Below are positions 33,901 to 44,740 of a stretch of DNA of 64,000 nt, one piece after another. Below the pieces are notes generated by a model, which saw only the letters and a program-made list of their open reading frames with translations, did not search any database and was not told where the DNA came from. How positions within the stretch are numbered: the stretch's first letter is position 1; each line of letters begins with the position of its first letter. A program made the translations under genes and the position numbers. Source of the stretch: Acanthopleura granulata (taxonomy: Eukaryota; Mollusca; Polyplacophora; Chitonida; Chitonidae); assembly GCA_016165875.1 (NCBI GenBank), contig JABBOT010000002.1:27046265-27110264 (forward strand), given 5' to 3'.

Positions 33901-36900
33901 CAACCACTAGATAGGTGTATGGAAATATCCTCTGTGGTTTAGAAATTCTCTAAGACTGTGTTTTACAGAATAAAACATGTACATGACAAAAACGTTCCAG
34001 CCAATGTTAATTTATTTTAAGTTTTTTATGACCCCACTTATGAAAATATACATGTAGATAATGATTACAAAATGTATAATTAGTACAAATTTTTCAACAA
34101 AATGCATTTGAATTTGAAGACATGTCTTGTACTTTAATTATTTTGCACAAAAAACTGTATCAGAGTTGTTCATGAGGAATCAATGATTAACAATACGCAT
34201 ATCTCTGTACATTAAGTGTGTATTAAGTTTACAACAGTTTCCTCCATGTACAAGTTTCATAGTCACCTTTATACAATTGAGTCTTAAACAGAACAGAGTT
34301 AATGGACAACAACAACAAACCTGATGCCACACCTAGTCTTACCTTGTATCGAGTAGGTAGTGAGGAGAGCTGCGGCAATAACCCCAAATAGCCTTTGTGG
34401 TGATAATGAGACATCCCTCACTCACAGCTATCAGGTTGTCCAGCTCACTGGGGCTCAGAAGAACATACAGCAACACACCTGATGCTACACAGTCTTACCT
34501 TGTATGGAGAAGAAAGTGAAGAAGAGAGCAGCGGCCAGGGCCCCAGACAGCCTGTGAGGTGATAATGAGACATCCCTCACTCACAGCTATCAGTTTGTCC
34601 AGCTCACTGAGGCTCAGGAGAACACACAACACACCTGATGCTACACGCAGTCTTACCTTGTATGGAGTAGGCAGTGAAGACAGACCCAGCTATCAGGTTG
34701 TCCAGCTCACTGAGGCTCAGGAGAACACACAACACACCTGATGCTACACACAGTCTTACCTTGTATGGAGTACGCAGTGAAGACAGCCCCAGCTATCAGT
34801 TTGTCCAGCTCACTGGGGCTCAGGAGAACACACAACACACCTGATGCCGCACACAGTCTTACCTTGTATGGAGAATGCAGTGAAGACAGCCCCAGCTATC
34901 AGGTTGTCCAGCTCACTGGGGCTCGGGATAACACACAACACACCTGATGCTACACGCAGTCTTACCTTGTATGGAGAAAGCAGTGAAGACAGCCCCAGCT
35001 ATCAGTTTGTCCAGCTCACTGGGGCTCAGGAGAACACACAACACACCTGATGCTACACGCAGTCTTACCTTGTATGGAGTACGCAGTGAAGACAGACCCA
35101 GCTATCAGGTTGTCCAGCTCACTGAGGCTCAGGAGAACACACAACACACCTGATGCTACACACAGTCTTACCTTGTATGGAGTACGCAGTGAAGACAGCC
35201 CCAGCTATCAGTTTGTCCAGCTCACTGGGGCTCAGGAGAACACACAACACACCTGATGCCGCACACAGTCTTACCTTGTATGGAGAATGCAGTGAAGACA
35301 GCCCCAGCTATCAGGTTGTCCAGCTCACTGGGGCTCGGGATAACACACAACACACCTGATGCTACACGCAGTCTTACCTTGTATGGAGAATGCAGTGCAG
35401 AGAGCCCCAGCTATCAGTTTGTCCAGCTCACTGGGGCTCAGGAGAACACACAACACACCTGATGCTACACGCAGTCTTACCTTGTATGGAGAATGCAGTG
35501 CAGAGAGCCCCAGCTATCAGTTTGTCCAGCTCACTGGGGCTCAGGAGAACACACAACACACCTGATGCTACACGCAGTCTTACCTTGTATGGAGAAAGCA
35601 GTGAAGACAGCCCCAGCTATCAGTTTGTCCAGCTCACTGGGGCTCGGGAGAACACACAACACACCTGATGCTACACGCAGTCTTACCTTGTATGGAGAAA
35701 GCAGTGAAGACAGCCCCAGCTATCAGGTTGTCAAGCTCACTGGGGCTCAGGAGAACACACAACACACCTGATGCTACACGCAGTCTTACCTTGTATGGAG
35801 AAAGCAGTGAAGACAGCCCCAGCTATCAGGTTGTCAAGCTCACTGGGGCTCAGGAGAACACACAACACACCTGATGCTACACGCAGTCTTACCTTGTATG
35901 GAGAAAGCAGTGAAGACAGCCCCAGCTATCAGTTTGTCCAGCTCACTGGGGCTCAGGAGAACACACAACACACCTGATGCTACACGCAGTCTTACCTTGT
36001 ATGGAGAAAGCAGTGAAGACAGCCCCAGCTATCAGGTTGTCCAGCTCACTGGGGCTCGGGAGAACACACAACACACCTGAAGCTACACGCAGTCTTACCT
36101 TGTATGGAGAATGCAGTTCAGAGAGCCCCAGCTATCAGGTTGTCCAGCTCACTGGGGCTCAGGAGAACACACAACACACCTGATGCTACACACAGTCTTA
36201 CCTTGTATGGAGAATGCAGTGCAGAGAGCCCCAGCTATCAGGTTGTCAAGCTCACTGGGGCTCAGGAGAACACACAACACACCTGATGCTACACGCAGTC
36301 TTACCTTGTATGGAGAATGCAGTGAAGACAGCCCCAGCTATCAGGTTGTCCAGCTCACTGAGGCTCAGGAGAACACATAACACACCTGATGCTACACGCA
36401 GTCTTACCTTGTATGGAGTACGCAGTGAAGACAGACCCAGCTATCAGGTTGTCCAGCTCACTGGGGCTCAGGAGAACACACAACACACCTGATGCTACAC
36501 ACAGTCTTACCTTGTATGGAGTACGCAGTGAAGACAGCCCCAGCTATCAGGTTGTCCAGCTCACTGAGGCTCAGGAGAACACACAACACACCTGATGCTA
36601 CACGCAGTCTTACCTTGTATGGAGTAGGCAGTGAAGAGAGCAGCAGCTATCAGTTTGTCCAGCTCACTGGGGCTCAGGAGAACACACAACACACCTGATG
36701 CTACACACAGTCTTACCTTGTATGGAGTACGCAGTGAAGACAGCCCCAGCTATCAGGTTGTCCAGCTCACTGGAGCTCAGGAGAACACACAACACACCTG
36801 ATGCTAAACACAGTCTTACCTTGTATGGAGTACGCAGTGAAGAGAGCAGCAGCCAGGGCCCCCAGATAGCCTGTGGGGTGATGATGAGACATCCGTCCAC

Positions 36901-39900
36901 TCTCTACACTCACGGCTATCAGTTTGTCCAGGTCACTGGAACTGAGACCACACAACAACATGCATAAGCACTGTGTCTTGTTACAGGCAAAACAGAGAAT
37001 CATAATTTCAATGGTACTGGTACAATATGGAAATTAATGATACCAGGCAGGCTGACAGATTCCATAATTTAAGGCAGAGTACCCTGGCAACACAATGAAA
37101 AGACTCAAGTAGGAACTAGTTACATATATAAGGACTCAATGAGTTGATCATGCAAGGACTATAAACTCAACGCCTTCTGCAAACATCTACACTTGACTCA
37201 TGAGGAATTCGTCGGATATGACAGCATCCACTTTCAAGACATTAGGCTAACCCAGGATGGAACCATGATGCACAAGAAATCCACCAGCACAGACCAATTC
37301 ACTCACTTTAACTGCTTTCAATCTCGTGGGTTCACTCACTTATAAACAGAGCCATCAAACCGTGCAATTCAGAACAACTAATCAGAGCTGAACACAGAAT
37401 CATCATTTCCTGTCCTGGAATGGTTTCCTTTCCCACTCGTGCTGTTAGCTATACACAGAACAGTTCCTTATTCCAAGACCAGCATAGGACTCCACATGTG
37501 ACAATCTCAGTGGGGTATTTATACATGTACGTCTACCATACACCACCAACTTATTGTCAACAGAACCACAAAGACAATCAGAGAATCCATTATTCGACCA
37601 GTGACATTCACTGTGCTGTTTTCCTCTGTCAATATCTGCCACTTCCTATGAACAAAAGTCATAACCCCTAAGGAGTTATGCAGCAATTGTAACACACAGA
37701 TTTTGTTGTCCCAGCAGCAATTCACAGTGTACTGCAAAATGTCTTGTAAAGTGAACCAAAGATCACTGTGAAAACAAGAAAGTGAAGTCTTCATTCATAT
37801 TCAAAACTGTAATGAATTTCATTACTAAATGAAATCAATCCAGTAATAAATTAAGTACATGTATCAACACCTATATCTTCAGGACACTGCAATCATTGAT
37901 GGTTGAAATCATTGGTAAACACTGTTACTGAAAGAAGCTTATCATACATCTAAATATAAACCCATCCTCAATCAATGACTGAAAACCTGTAATAACTGTC
38001 TTTGTTTAGTTAGCTTTACTACTCTGGGCAGTCTTGGGTATTACCAGACGGCAGTTGTATATTTAACCAGTTCCAGCTTCTGTGCTCACACTGTTTTAAC
38101 AATTATATGTATTGCATTGCTTCATTTGTTGGAGTTACCACAGTCCTTCACTCTGTGAAGCTTTTCAGTGGAAAGGGAAATGTAAAGTGTAAATGTCAAT
38201 ATCAGTTTTAATTTTGAATCTGCTGAACCTGCTGTTGTCAGAAAAATTATGTTGTTTGCAGATGTATGGTGGTGTAAATAAGCCAATGACTCACTCAAAA
38301 TAGCGCAGTCCAATACACATGGCCCTCATGGCAGCTCCACAGCCTCCACCTCTATATAACATAATACAAAGTGTTAAGAATATAAACACATTGTACATGA
38401 GCAGGTCAGGAATGACTGGACACATTTATCTGATGGAAGACAAATAACAGAATTCAACTGACAGATCAGATTCAAATACACTGCTGTATTTGACCAAAGT
38501 TACCAGATTATACACAGGAATGCAGTTTAATTAGCTAATATGGTTTAGTTATGCCACATCCCAAATACGAAAACCACCAATCAAAATATGTGTACCCTCT
38601 TCACTAACAAATTTACAGTCAACACCCCTTACAATAACATTTACAACAAACTTAAATACAGTGCAATGCATTAAAATATCCCTTGCTATTGTGTAATTGT
38701 TTACAAGCTAAGAAATGGAAGCACGGGCCCAAAGACCTTAAAAAAAAACAGGCCAAGGTCAGTAAAAAACTACATGGTCCTCGATCATTTGTTACACCTG
38801 AGGCGATATACATGTACAAGTGTGATGAAAACTGCTTAAAGATGTCGAAAGATATTAAGCTTACATGCCTGTCACAGAACATAAGTTAACCGACCACAAA
38901 GACCAAGAGAAACAGGCCAAGGTCAGCCAAAAGAAAAAGACTTCTTCGTTTGTGTTTATGTGTACACATGGTCTGGTAAATTTGGCTGTGAACATTCAAG
39001 AGAAAAAGTGATGATATAAGGGAACAGAGGCAAAGGCCCATCAACTCTGAAAAAGATGTCAAGGTAACGGGAAAAACAATGGGTTTCTTCTTTTACAACC
39101 CAGTGCACATGTGATACATGTTTGATTAAAACAGCTTGACGCGTTCAAGACATATCACGTTTATCAGCCTCTAATAAAATACAACTTAAAATAATTGATC
39201 CTATGATCCTTGAAAAATAGGTCCAGATCACAGAAAATATATCAGGGTTTTCCTAATTCCCAACTGTACATGTGCTAAAAATATTGCATGGTAACCCTGG
39301 ATATAAGCATTCAAGAGAGTAAGATGTTGATGGAGGGACAGACACACACCATGTGCTACAACAACATCTCTGAGCAAATTTTGTTCAGGCATGTCAGGAG
39401 GTAAAAAAAATAGGGCATCGGTACATGAGGGCTACATACGCCTGCAATAAGTTGTTGGTTTGCTATCTCTAATGGAGGAGCAAGGGAAGAGGTAAAGGTG
39501 AAGATACAGGCCCTAGGCATAAGGAACATTTGCCATGTTTGTGGAAAGCATAAGCTCCTGAGAAGATATGGCCTAGAGAACATGATGCAGACAAGGGAAC
39601 AGATAGAGAAACGAGCAGACTTCTGGGTGGAGGTCATCACATAACTCGTAGACATAAATGATCTTGGGTCAAGAGGAGTATGTGCTATAGTGACCTTGAC
39701 CTTGAGCTAATGCCCTTGGGCCAAGGTCATAACACACCCTCCAGACCTAAGGAACATTTGTGCAAAGCATGAGCTTAAGTAAAGTTATTGTTTGAAAGTT
39801 ATGTCCCGGGTCAAAATTTTAGGATTATGTGCAATGGTGATCTTGACCTTGTGCTAATGACTTGGGTCACGGTCATAATATACCCTCCTGACCTAAGCAA

Positions 39901-42900
39901 CATTTGTACAAAGCATATGCTTCTGTAAAGCTATCGTTTTTAAGTTAAGGCCTGGACCAAATTTTAACATAAAGTGCTGTGGTGACCTTGACCTTGAGCT
40001 AATGACCTTGGCTCAAGGTCATGACACACCCCACTGGCATAAAGAACATTTATGCAAAATATATGCTTCCACAATGTTGTCGATAAAAAGTTATGGCCTG
40101 GACAAGGCTGTACAGACAGACAGACGGACAACGCCATAACATAAGACATAAAAGCAGATTTCAGTGGCATGCAAAATAACGTACATCACAGAAAACAACT
40201 CTTCGGTTATCAAGAGTGCAGACTTCATTATCTTGCCTTGAAAACTACAGATATGAATCCAATTTGCTGATCAGGTTAGTTTCCGAACTTGATCTGTCGT
40301 AAATCTCACATTCTCTCTGTAATAGGTAACTGCACGATAAAAAGTAAACAGGTTCAGAATGCAGGATTGAAAAACAAACCTGTTACTAACCTGGGGTCAA
40401 ATGGGATCTGGTAACCCTTGTTTACTGCAAGGTTCAACCTTGAGACCATTCTAAGACATGTATTGCCAGGAGCTCTCCCTGTCATGTCAGACATGCACTC
40501 CTTGTATTTCTTGGCAATCTTCATATACAGCTTCTCCATATCTGGTTGGCCACTTTCTTCACAAAGAGCTATAATCATGTAAAAATATGATCATGAACAA
40601 TCAACACAGTAGCCCTGCCAAAACCTCTCTCTGCCTTAATCCTGTTAATCCTAGGGGAATATTCATGTCCTATGAAAAACTTCAGACAGATCGATATTTT
40701 TGTGTACTATACAGCCAGATCCTAGCCGAATATGCTGAGTGTATCCTGACCGGATTGTCCATGTATGGTGGGCCCACCATGGTCGGATGGTGATCGATTG
40801 TCCATACACCGAGGCCATATGATCCATCAGGATGTGCATATCGTGGCACAAAAATGGTACCATCATGAGCGGATGATCGCCAGACGATTTTCGGACATTG
40901 AAAACAAGTACATATATGTACCTTAACTGTGTCTATTGTATGTGATCAATGCTCAGCCCTAATGAAATATACAGTAAAATTAAAATCCACGTCCACAAGC
41001 TAGAAGAATTTTACACTAAAAAGACGTCCAGTTTTATCCTTCTGCCTGTATACTCTGTACAAAGTCAGCAGAGAAAGGCATTTAGATATCTGCAGATTGT
41101 CGATGTCACAGCTTCATTCTCCTGTATGTTCTCATCACACTGTATTATATGTGCTCTTTGTATGCATGCTTCTGATCAAGATGGCAGGATCATACGCCCC
41201 TGAGGAGAACATGGTGGGCACACCATGGCCGGGTCATCGCGTTACCATGGCAGGAGGGAGTGGATCAGGGTACGGGTATGATGGCCAGACCATGAAGGTA
41301 TGATCCGGCCATGATGACAGGACGATATTCGACTAGGTTGTGGCTGTACTATTTTTAGAGAACGGTAAAATAAAAAATTAAGATATACATGTATTACATT
41401 AAGGGAAATAATCTCATTTGCTAGTTATTCTACATGTGTACTACCCACATGTAATGTGGTAACATTAAACAGAGCAAATGCTTTCTTATACTTCTCTGTT
41501 ATACAGTAAATGCTTTATGCAACTCTCTAATGAGGAAATTCACCACTTGTATTCACTTGTATATAGTACACCTCAGAAACAACGTGACATTAAACAAGAC
41601 TAGAGCAGAACACAAAAACCACGAAAAATGTAACGGCATTCTGAAAATGCATACTCGACAGGTCAAAAGTAAAACAATGAGGTGACGCATGCAGCTAGAA
41701 GTTGATCTGCGCACATTTCCCTCCAAAAATTACCAACGTATTTGAAGTACTGTGGGCGACTTAAATGTGGTCATGGTTAAGAAAAAACACAACACGTTTT
41801 CAGAAAGCTGTAACACCTTTCAAATTTTGCCACTTGCTTTACCATTTTATACAACAGTGCTATGAGGAAAACGTGAATCGATCTAGGACCATGATCGTCC
41901 TGCTGAGGTCTGTATCCTAGCCTAGAGTAGATTTTATCACGTCTGTGTCACATTTAATGTCAAGTTAATTCTGAGATGTACTGTACCATTCCAAATACTT
42001 TACCAGTAGTTTAGAGTATAGACCAATGATACAAAGTAGCACCTGGTGTATGATTTAGGTAGTTGACTACAAAATGTCACTTGGAAACCAGACATAATAT
42101 CTCTGCTAGGTCAAGCATGGAATCCATGAACAAGATATCTACGGGACGACACAATCAGTGTTTTGGATACTCTTATACCTGGAAATCCAGCGATACCATG
42201 TCTACTAAAGACGTGGGGGCTACCCAGACTATTTTCCATTATCCGTCATGAAAAGTCCACTACACTACCTACCTCTCTAAGACGGAAGAACAGACTTACA
42301 TGTCTCTGAATGGGGAATATGCATAATGATCATAAAAAACCTTCCTTAATTTGGATGCCGTCCGCATTATTCTCTAGCACCCATACTCAGAGTCAATTAG
42401 AAACCCTATATATCTAATATGTATTCTATGTGAATAAATCGGATAAAACTGCATTCATGGATACAAGAAATGGAGAATACACTCTCTTGATTCACTACTC
42501 TACTGAGCAAGCAGAAAGGAGAGATTGCTATTCTGCCTGTAAGCTCAAATCCTAAATGGATCTGTAACAACATACCACCTACAAGGACAGCCTGACACAC
42601 TGGCTACCTTAAGAAAACACTGGAATCTTATGACACACAACTGCCCCCCCCCCCCCACTCTACTCTGCACCTACCCCTGAGGAGGAATTTGCGTTGGTTT
42701 ATCTAATCTAAAAGAATTGCGAAACACTATACCTTGCCTGTAGGCTGATATACCTACTGATCTGCATCTATCTAGGCATACCATACTAATATATATATAT
42801 AAGCAGTGTAGGGTTTGATCGATTGGGTATTTGAAGTTGTGTTTATGGATAACATCACTATCACACTCTGTCTTAACTCCTGTTCACCATGCAGGACCAG

Positions 42901-44477
42901 GCGAAGCACCAAATACAAGTATATCCTATGCATCTCCAATATGCTAGTGCAGTTTTCGCACCTCTGTGCCTTGTTCATGGGTTGTGCATGTATCCCCACC
43001 TTTGTCTAGAAATGCTCACAAACTTCTGCTATAAGTGGACTTACCCTCTGCTGTGGCTAGATGCATGACTGTGTCATCACTAACCATCCATCCTGAAAAA
43101 CACAAACAATACCATCCTCAATCACGGGGCGATGCCTTCATTGGTAAAATGCTCATTTATTGATGTTGAAATTAAGCAGAAAAGTATCTTCAAATGTATT
43201 GATGAATGTTTTCTCTGATCAAAGCTGAGTAAACACATCATTGATCTTCTTCAAATTCTTTATATTTTATAATACTTTTGCACTGTCAGTTCATAAAATC
43301 AGAAACTACATTCCAATATTACCAGCGATTACAACCATTAGGTGTCAGGTATGTATGCAAATAAAAAAAAAGTTTCCACCTTCAATATTTATTGAAGACA
43401 ACCCTCCCATCTTCGAAAGCTCATCATGAATTGCTGAACCATTACGGCAAAATTCCCAGCTTCCATTGTAATAACCTAATGCATCTCCAACTCCACTAAG
43501 TACCATGGCAGCAACATATCTCTCCACATAGCTCACTGCCATAACGCTGGATGCAGGCAACATTGAACTCTGTTTAGAACCTACAAAAATCACATTAAAA
43601 TATTGGTACTCAACGTAAATAAAACCTCAACTTAACTGAACTACTTTCACTTTTAAATGGGGGTGAGGGAGAGGAATACCAGTGAGGAAAGTGTCCATGG
43701 GGAAGAATATCTGTACCTGGCCCCATCAGACTTTCTGGTATAACTACTGAACTGCAAAGGGCCTATGAAACATAAAAAAAGGTTTCATCGTAAATCAATG
43801 ATCAGTATATTATATTTCAGGTCAATCAGAGATATGGTACCATAAGGTCAAATTTACACTAATAAACAACAGCTCCAAGTATACAGTAACAAATTAAACT
43901 TTACAGGGATCTCCTAATGTCAGATACAAGCAAATCTGTAGGATAAATGAACACACAGAACATGATTAGAAGTCACAACTGATGTGTAGTCTGACATGAT
44001 CTTCACATTTACGTTTTTTGATATATGCTTATTTAACATATCATACGGACGAGAGTGAGTTCAGCTCATGCTGGCTTCCGCTTCGGTGGTATGAAGTAGC
44101 AATCTGAGGACGGTCGTGGGTTTCCTCCATGCTAAGGCTGGTTTCCTCCCACCATAATTTATGATGGCCGCCGTTGTATAAGTGAAATATTCTTGAGTGT
44201 GGAGTAAAACACCAATCAAATAAATCAATAAATACTGTGCTATCTACAACTGGGAGTAAGATACAGTTGATTGATAGGCCCACAGATCTGCCAGGAAGTG
44301 AGTGCACACTTTTTCTTTCAAGTGTCATATGTCCATAAAACAAGGCTAGTTTGATCGAGCCATCTTTACAGGTTTCTGAAGTACAAAGCCCATACCATAT
44401 GTCATTCAGTGGCACAATTTTACCCTTGCTAAAACTAAACTAAATTTACCCATATCCGTAACGTCTGAGCAGTTCAT
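30947..44477 (-). CDS. ADPRH: ADP-ribosylarginine hydrolase (ADPRH/ARH1 family), 11 exons
   Basis: Exons (- strand): 44477-44450, 43580-43380, 43092-43045, 40568-40391, 38351-38295, 36941-36820, 33867-33762, 32895-32722, 32498-32448, 31795-31693, 31093-30947; 1,215 nt, 404 codons plus TAG. The family removes mono-ADP-ribose from arginine in proteins, using a Mg2+ centre. Signature residues: [19 protein letters not shown] near the N-terminus, [13 protein letters not shown] (metal-binding Asp pair) in exon 3, [16 protein letters not shown] in exon 5, [15 protein letters not shown] in exon 6, [16 protein letters not shown] over exons 8-9, and [10 protein letters not shown] (metal-binding Asp) in exon 10. 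Length fits the family (about 355 aa) plus a longer N-terminus and a Thr/Pro-rich C-terminal tail. Start: two in-frame ATGs in the first exon (44,477 and 44,453) and others in exon 2, so the N-terminus is uncertain. All motifs are intact, so the gene should be active. Exon 6 is the source of a large downstream array in intron 6. Confidence 0.9.
32938..33195 (+). mobile_element. Near full-length SINE in ADPRH intron
   Basis: It begins with a tRNA-like head (GGGCTCAGTCGGTTAGCGTG, then CAGCGTAATGACCCAGAA and GTTCAAGTCC), followed by the core and a tail ending in AAAT repeats. It is antisense to ADPRH and is the most complete copy in the window. Confidence 0.8.
33271..33495. repeat. 25-bp minisatellite, 9 copies
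   Basis: Nine head-to-tail units of 25 bp (CACACCTGTATCAGTGAACC followed by ACTGT or variants) with point changes but no length change. Located in the intron between ADPRH exons 33,867-33,762 and 32,895-32,722. Confidence 0.92.
34343..34612 (-). pseudogene. Two frameshifted near full-length copies of ADPRH exon 6
   Basis: Copies at about 34,612-34,499 (114 nt) and 34,453-34,343 (111 nt) align along the whole of exon 6 (122 nt) and keep the donor GTAAGACT. Both share a 10-bp deletion after GTGAGT, which destroys the frame before the HHHPTG motif, so neither could replace exon 6. They mark the distal end of the array and carry a different deletion from the central units. Confidence 0.8.
34657..36775 (-). 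repeat. 103-bp tandem array of truncated ADPRH exon 6 (21 units)
   Basis: Splice-donor positions fall at 34,657 + 103n for n = 0-20, and n = 21 lands exactly on the donor side of the true exon 6 (36,820). Each unit holds a 59-nt exon remnant (AGTGAGCTGGACAAACTGAT ... CCATACAAG) followed by GTAAGACTG and about 44 bp of intron-like sequence. Relative to the real 122-nt exon the remnant lacks 63 nt (21 codons), so it keeps the same start and end phases. Units differ by scattered point changes (GTCAAGCTC or GTCCAGCTC, ACGCAGT or ACACAGT, ACAGCCCC or AGAGCCCC) that recur in higher-order patterns. No insertion or deletion breaks the register. The remnant loses the HHHPTG segment near the active site. 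Confidence 0.93.
36820..36941 (-). CDS. ADPRH: ADPRH exon 6 (parent of the array)
   Basis: The 122-nt exon encodes [15 protein letters not shown], then [18 protein letters not shown] and FTAYSIQ. The upstream exon ends in phase 2 (TTTTGA, donor GTGAGT) and the downstream exon at 33,867 starts GGAAACC, so the splice is in frame. The next coding exon lies nearly 3 kb away, beyond the whole array. Confidence 0.92.
36942..38294 (-). other. ADPRH intron 5
   Basis: No repeat family or exon recognised. Open frames at 37,420-37,671 and 37,519-37,794 overlap on opposite strands and have no motif. Confidence 0.5.
38690..39330. repeat. Diverged tandem repeat, roughly 170-200 bp unit
   Basis: Loosely repeated words (AACAGGCCAAGGTCAG, ATTCAAGAGA.AAAGTGATG, a TTTCTTC...TGTGTACATG block) occur three to four times. 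It adjoins the better preserved 146-bp repeat to its right and may be a decayed part of the same satellite-like tract. Confidence 0.4.
39500..40120. repeat. 146-bp tandem repeat ending in GACAGACAGACGG
   Basis: TGACCTTGACCTTGAGCTAATG recurs at 39,691, 39,838 (variant) and 39,983, spaced 147 and 145 bp, with a weaker copy from about 39,505. Each unit has AAGGAACATTTGTGCAAAGC and a following TTATGGCCTGGACCAAA-type segment. The block terminates in CAGACAGACAGACGGACAAC. The TGACCTTGACCTTGAG words resemble direct repeats of the nuclear-receptor half site, which may be coincidence. Confidence 0.75.
40710..41348. mobile_element. Non-autonomous DNA transposon with terminal inverted repeats
   Basis: The left end TACAGCCAGATCCTAGCCGA matches, inverted, the right end (reverse complement TACAGCCACAACCTAGTCGA). 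Similarity continues through AATAT and a later CCGGAT. Flanks show CTA on both sides, giving either a 3-bp CTA or a 2-bp TA target duplication. No transposase frame is present, so it is a MITE-like element of about 639 bp in ADPRH intron 3. Confidence 0.65.
41349..43044 (-). other. Distal part of ADPRH intron 3
   Basis: No exon recognised; the flanking exons 43,092-43,045 and 40,568-40,391 join in phase. A short (TA)n run lies near 42,790. Confidence 0.5.
42640..42660. repeat. Poly-C tract
   Basis: A run of Cs in ADPRH intron 3, on the + strand. A comparable poly-G run lies at about 47,547-47,556. Confidence 0.8.
44041..44240 (+). mobile_element. SINE copy, 5' truncated, in ADPRH intron 1
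   Basis: Core segment GGGTTTCCTCC, TTTCCTCCCACCATAA, GAAATATTCTTGAGTG and the tail ACACCAATCAAATAAA are present; the tRNA-like head is mostly lost. Confidence 0.75.
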
Positions 44478-44740
44478 CCACAGTAAGCTGTGCAAACGAA
44501 TTCTACAAGGCGAAATACCCGATGTTGTCACATTGCAAGCCTACATAATTAATACGCCTTTGCTAAAATGAAGAAAATATCGCTGGACTAACCATAAATC
44601 TTATCCACTTTTCACTTCCTTGTTATATCAAAAGGAAAGTAAAAGTGCATGTGTAAAACGTCATTCACATCAGTAGTTGTCCACGTCATGGTTTCGTGAG
44701 TGTTTGGCGGGATTGTCAAATACCGGTAGGCCTAGTTAAA
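44478..44740. promoter_or_regulatory. Probable bidirectional promoter ADPRH / CEP20
   Basis: The two start codons (44,477 on - and 44,741 on +) are only 263 bp apart, head to head. No TATA box stands out in either direction. The position is the evidence; transcription start sites are not visible in the sequence. Confidence 0.55.

Noticed and set aside
34657..36717. CRISPR-like appearance of the regular 103-bp and 25-bp repeats
   Set aside because: Eukaryotic intronic context, no unique spacers of constant length between identical repeats, no cas genes.
34559..36967. Chains of 68-92 codon + strand open frames across the 103-bp array
   Set aside because: They are antisense to the ADPRH exon remnants and recur only because the unit lacks stops in one frame; no domain and no splice logic.
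38683..38889. Basic 68-codon frame near 38.7 kb as a real protein
   Set aside because: It falls in a diverged tandem repeat tract and has no recognisable domain.
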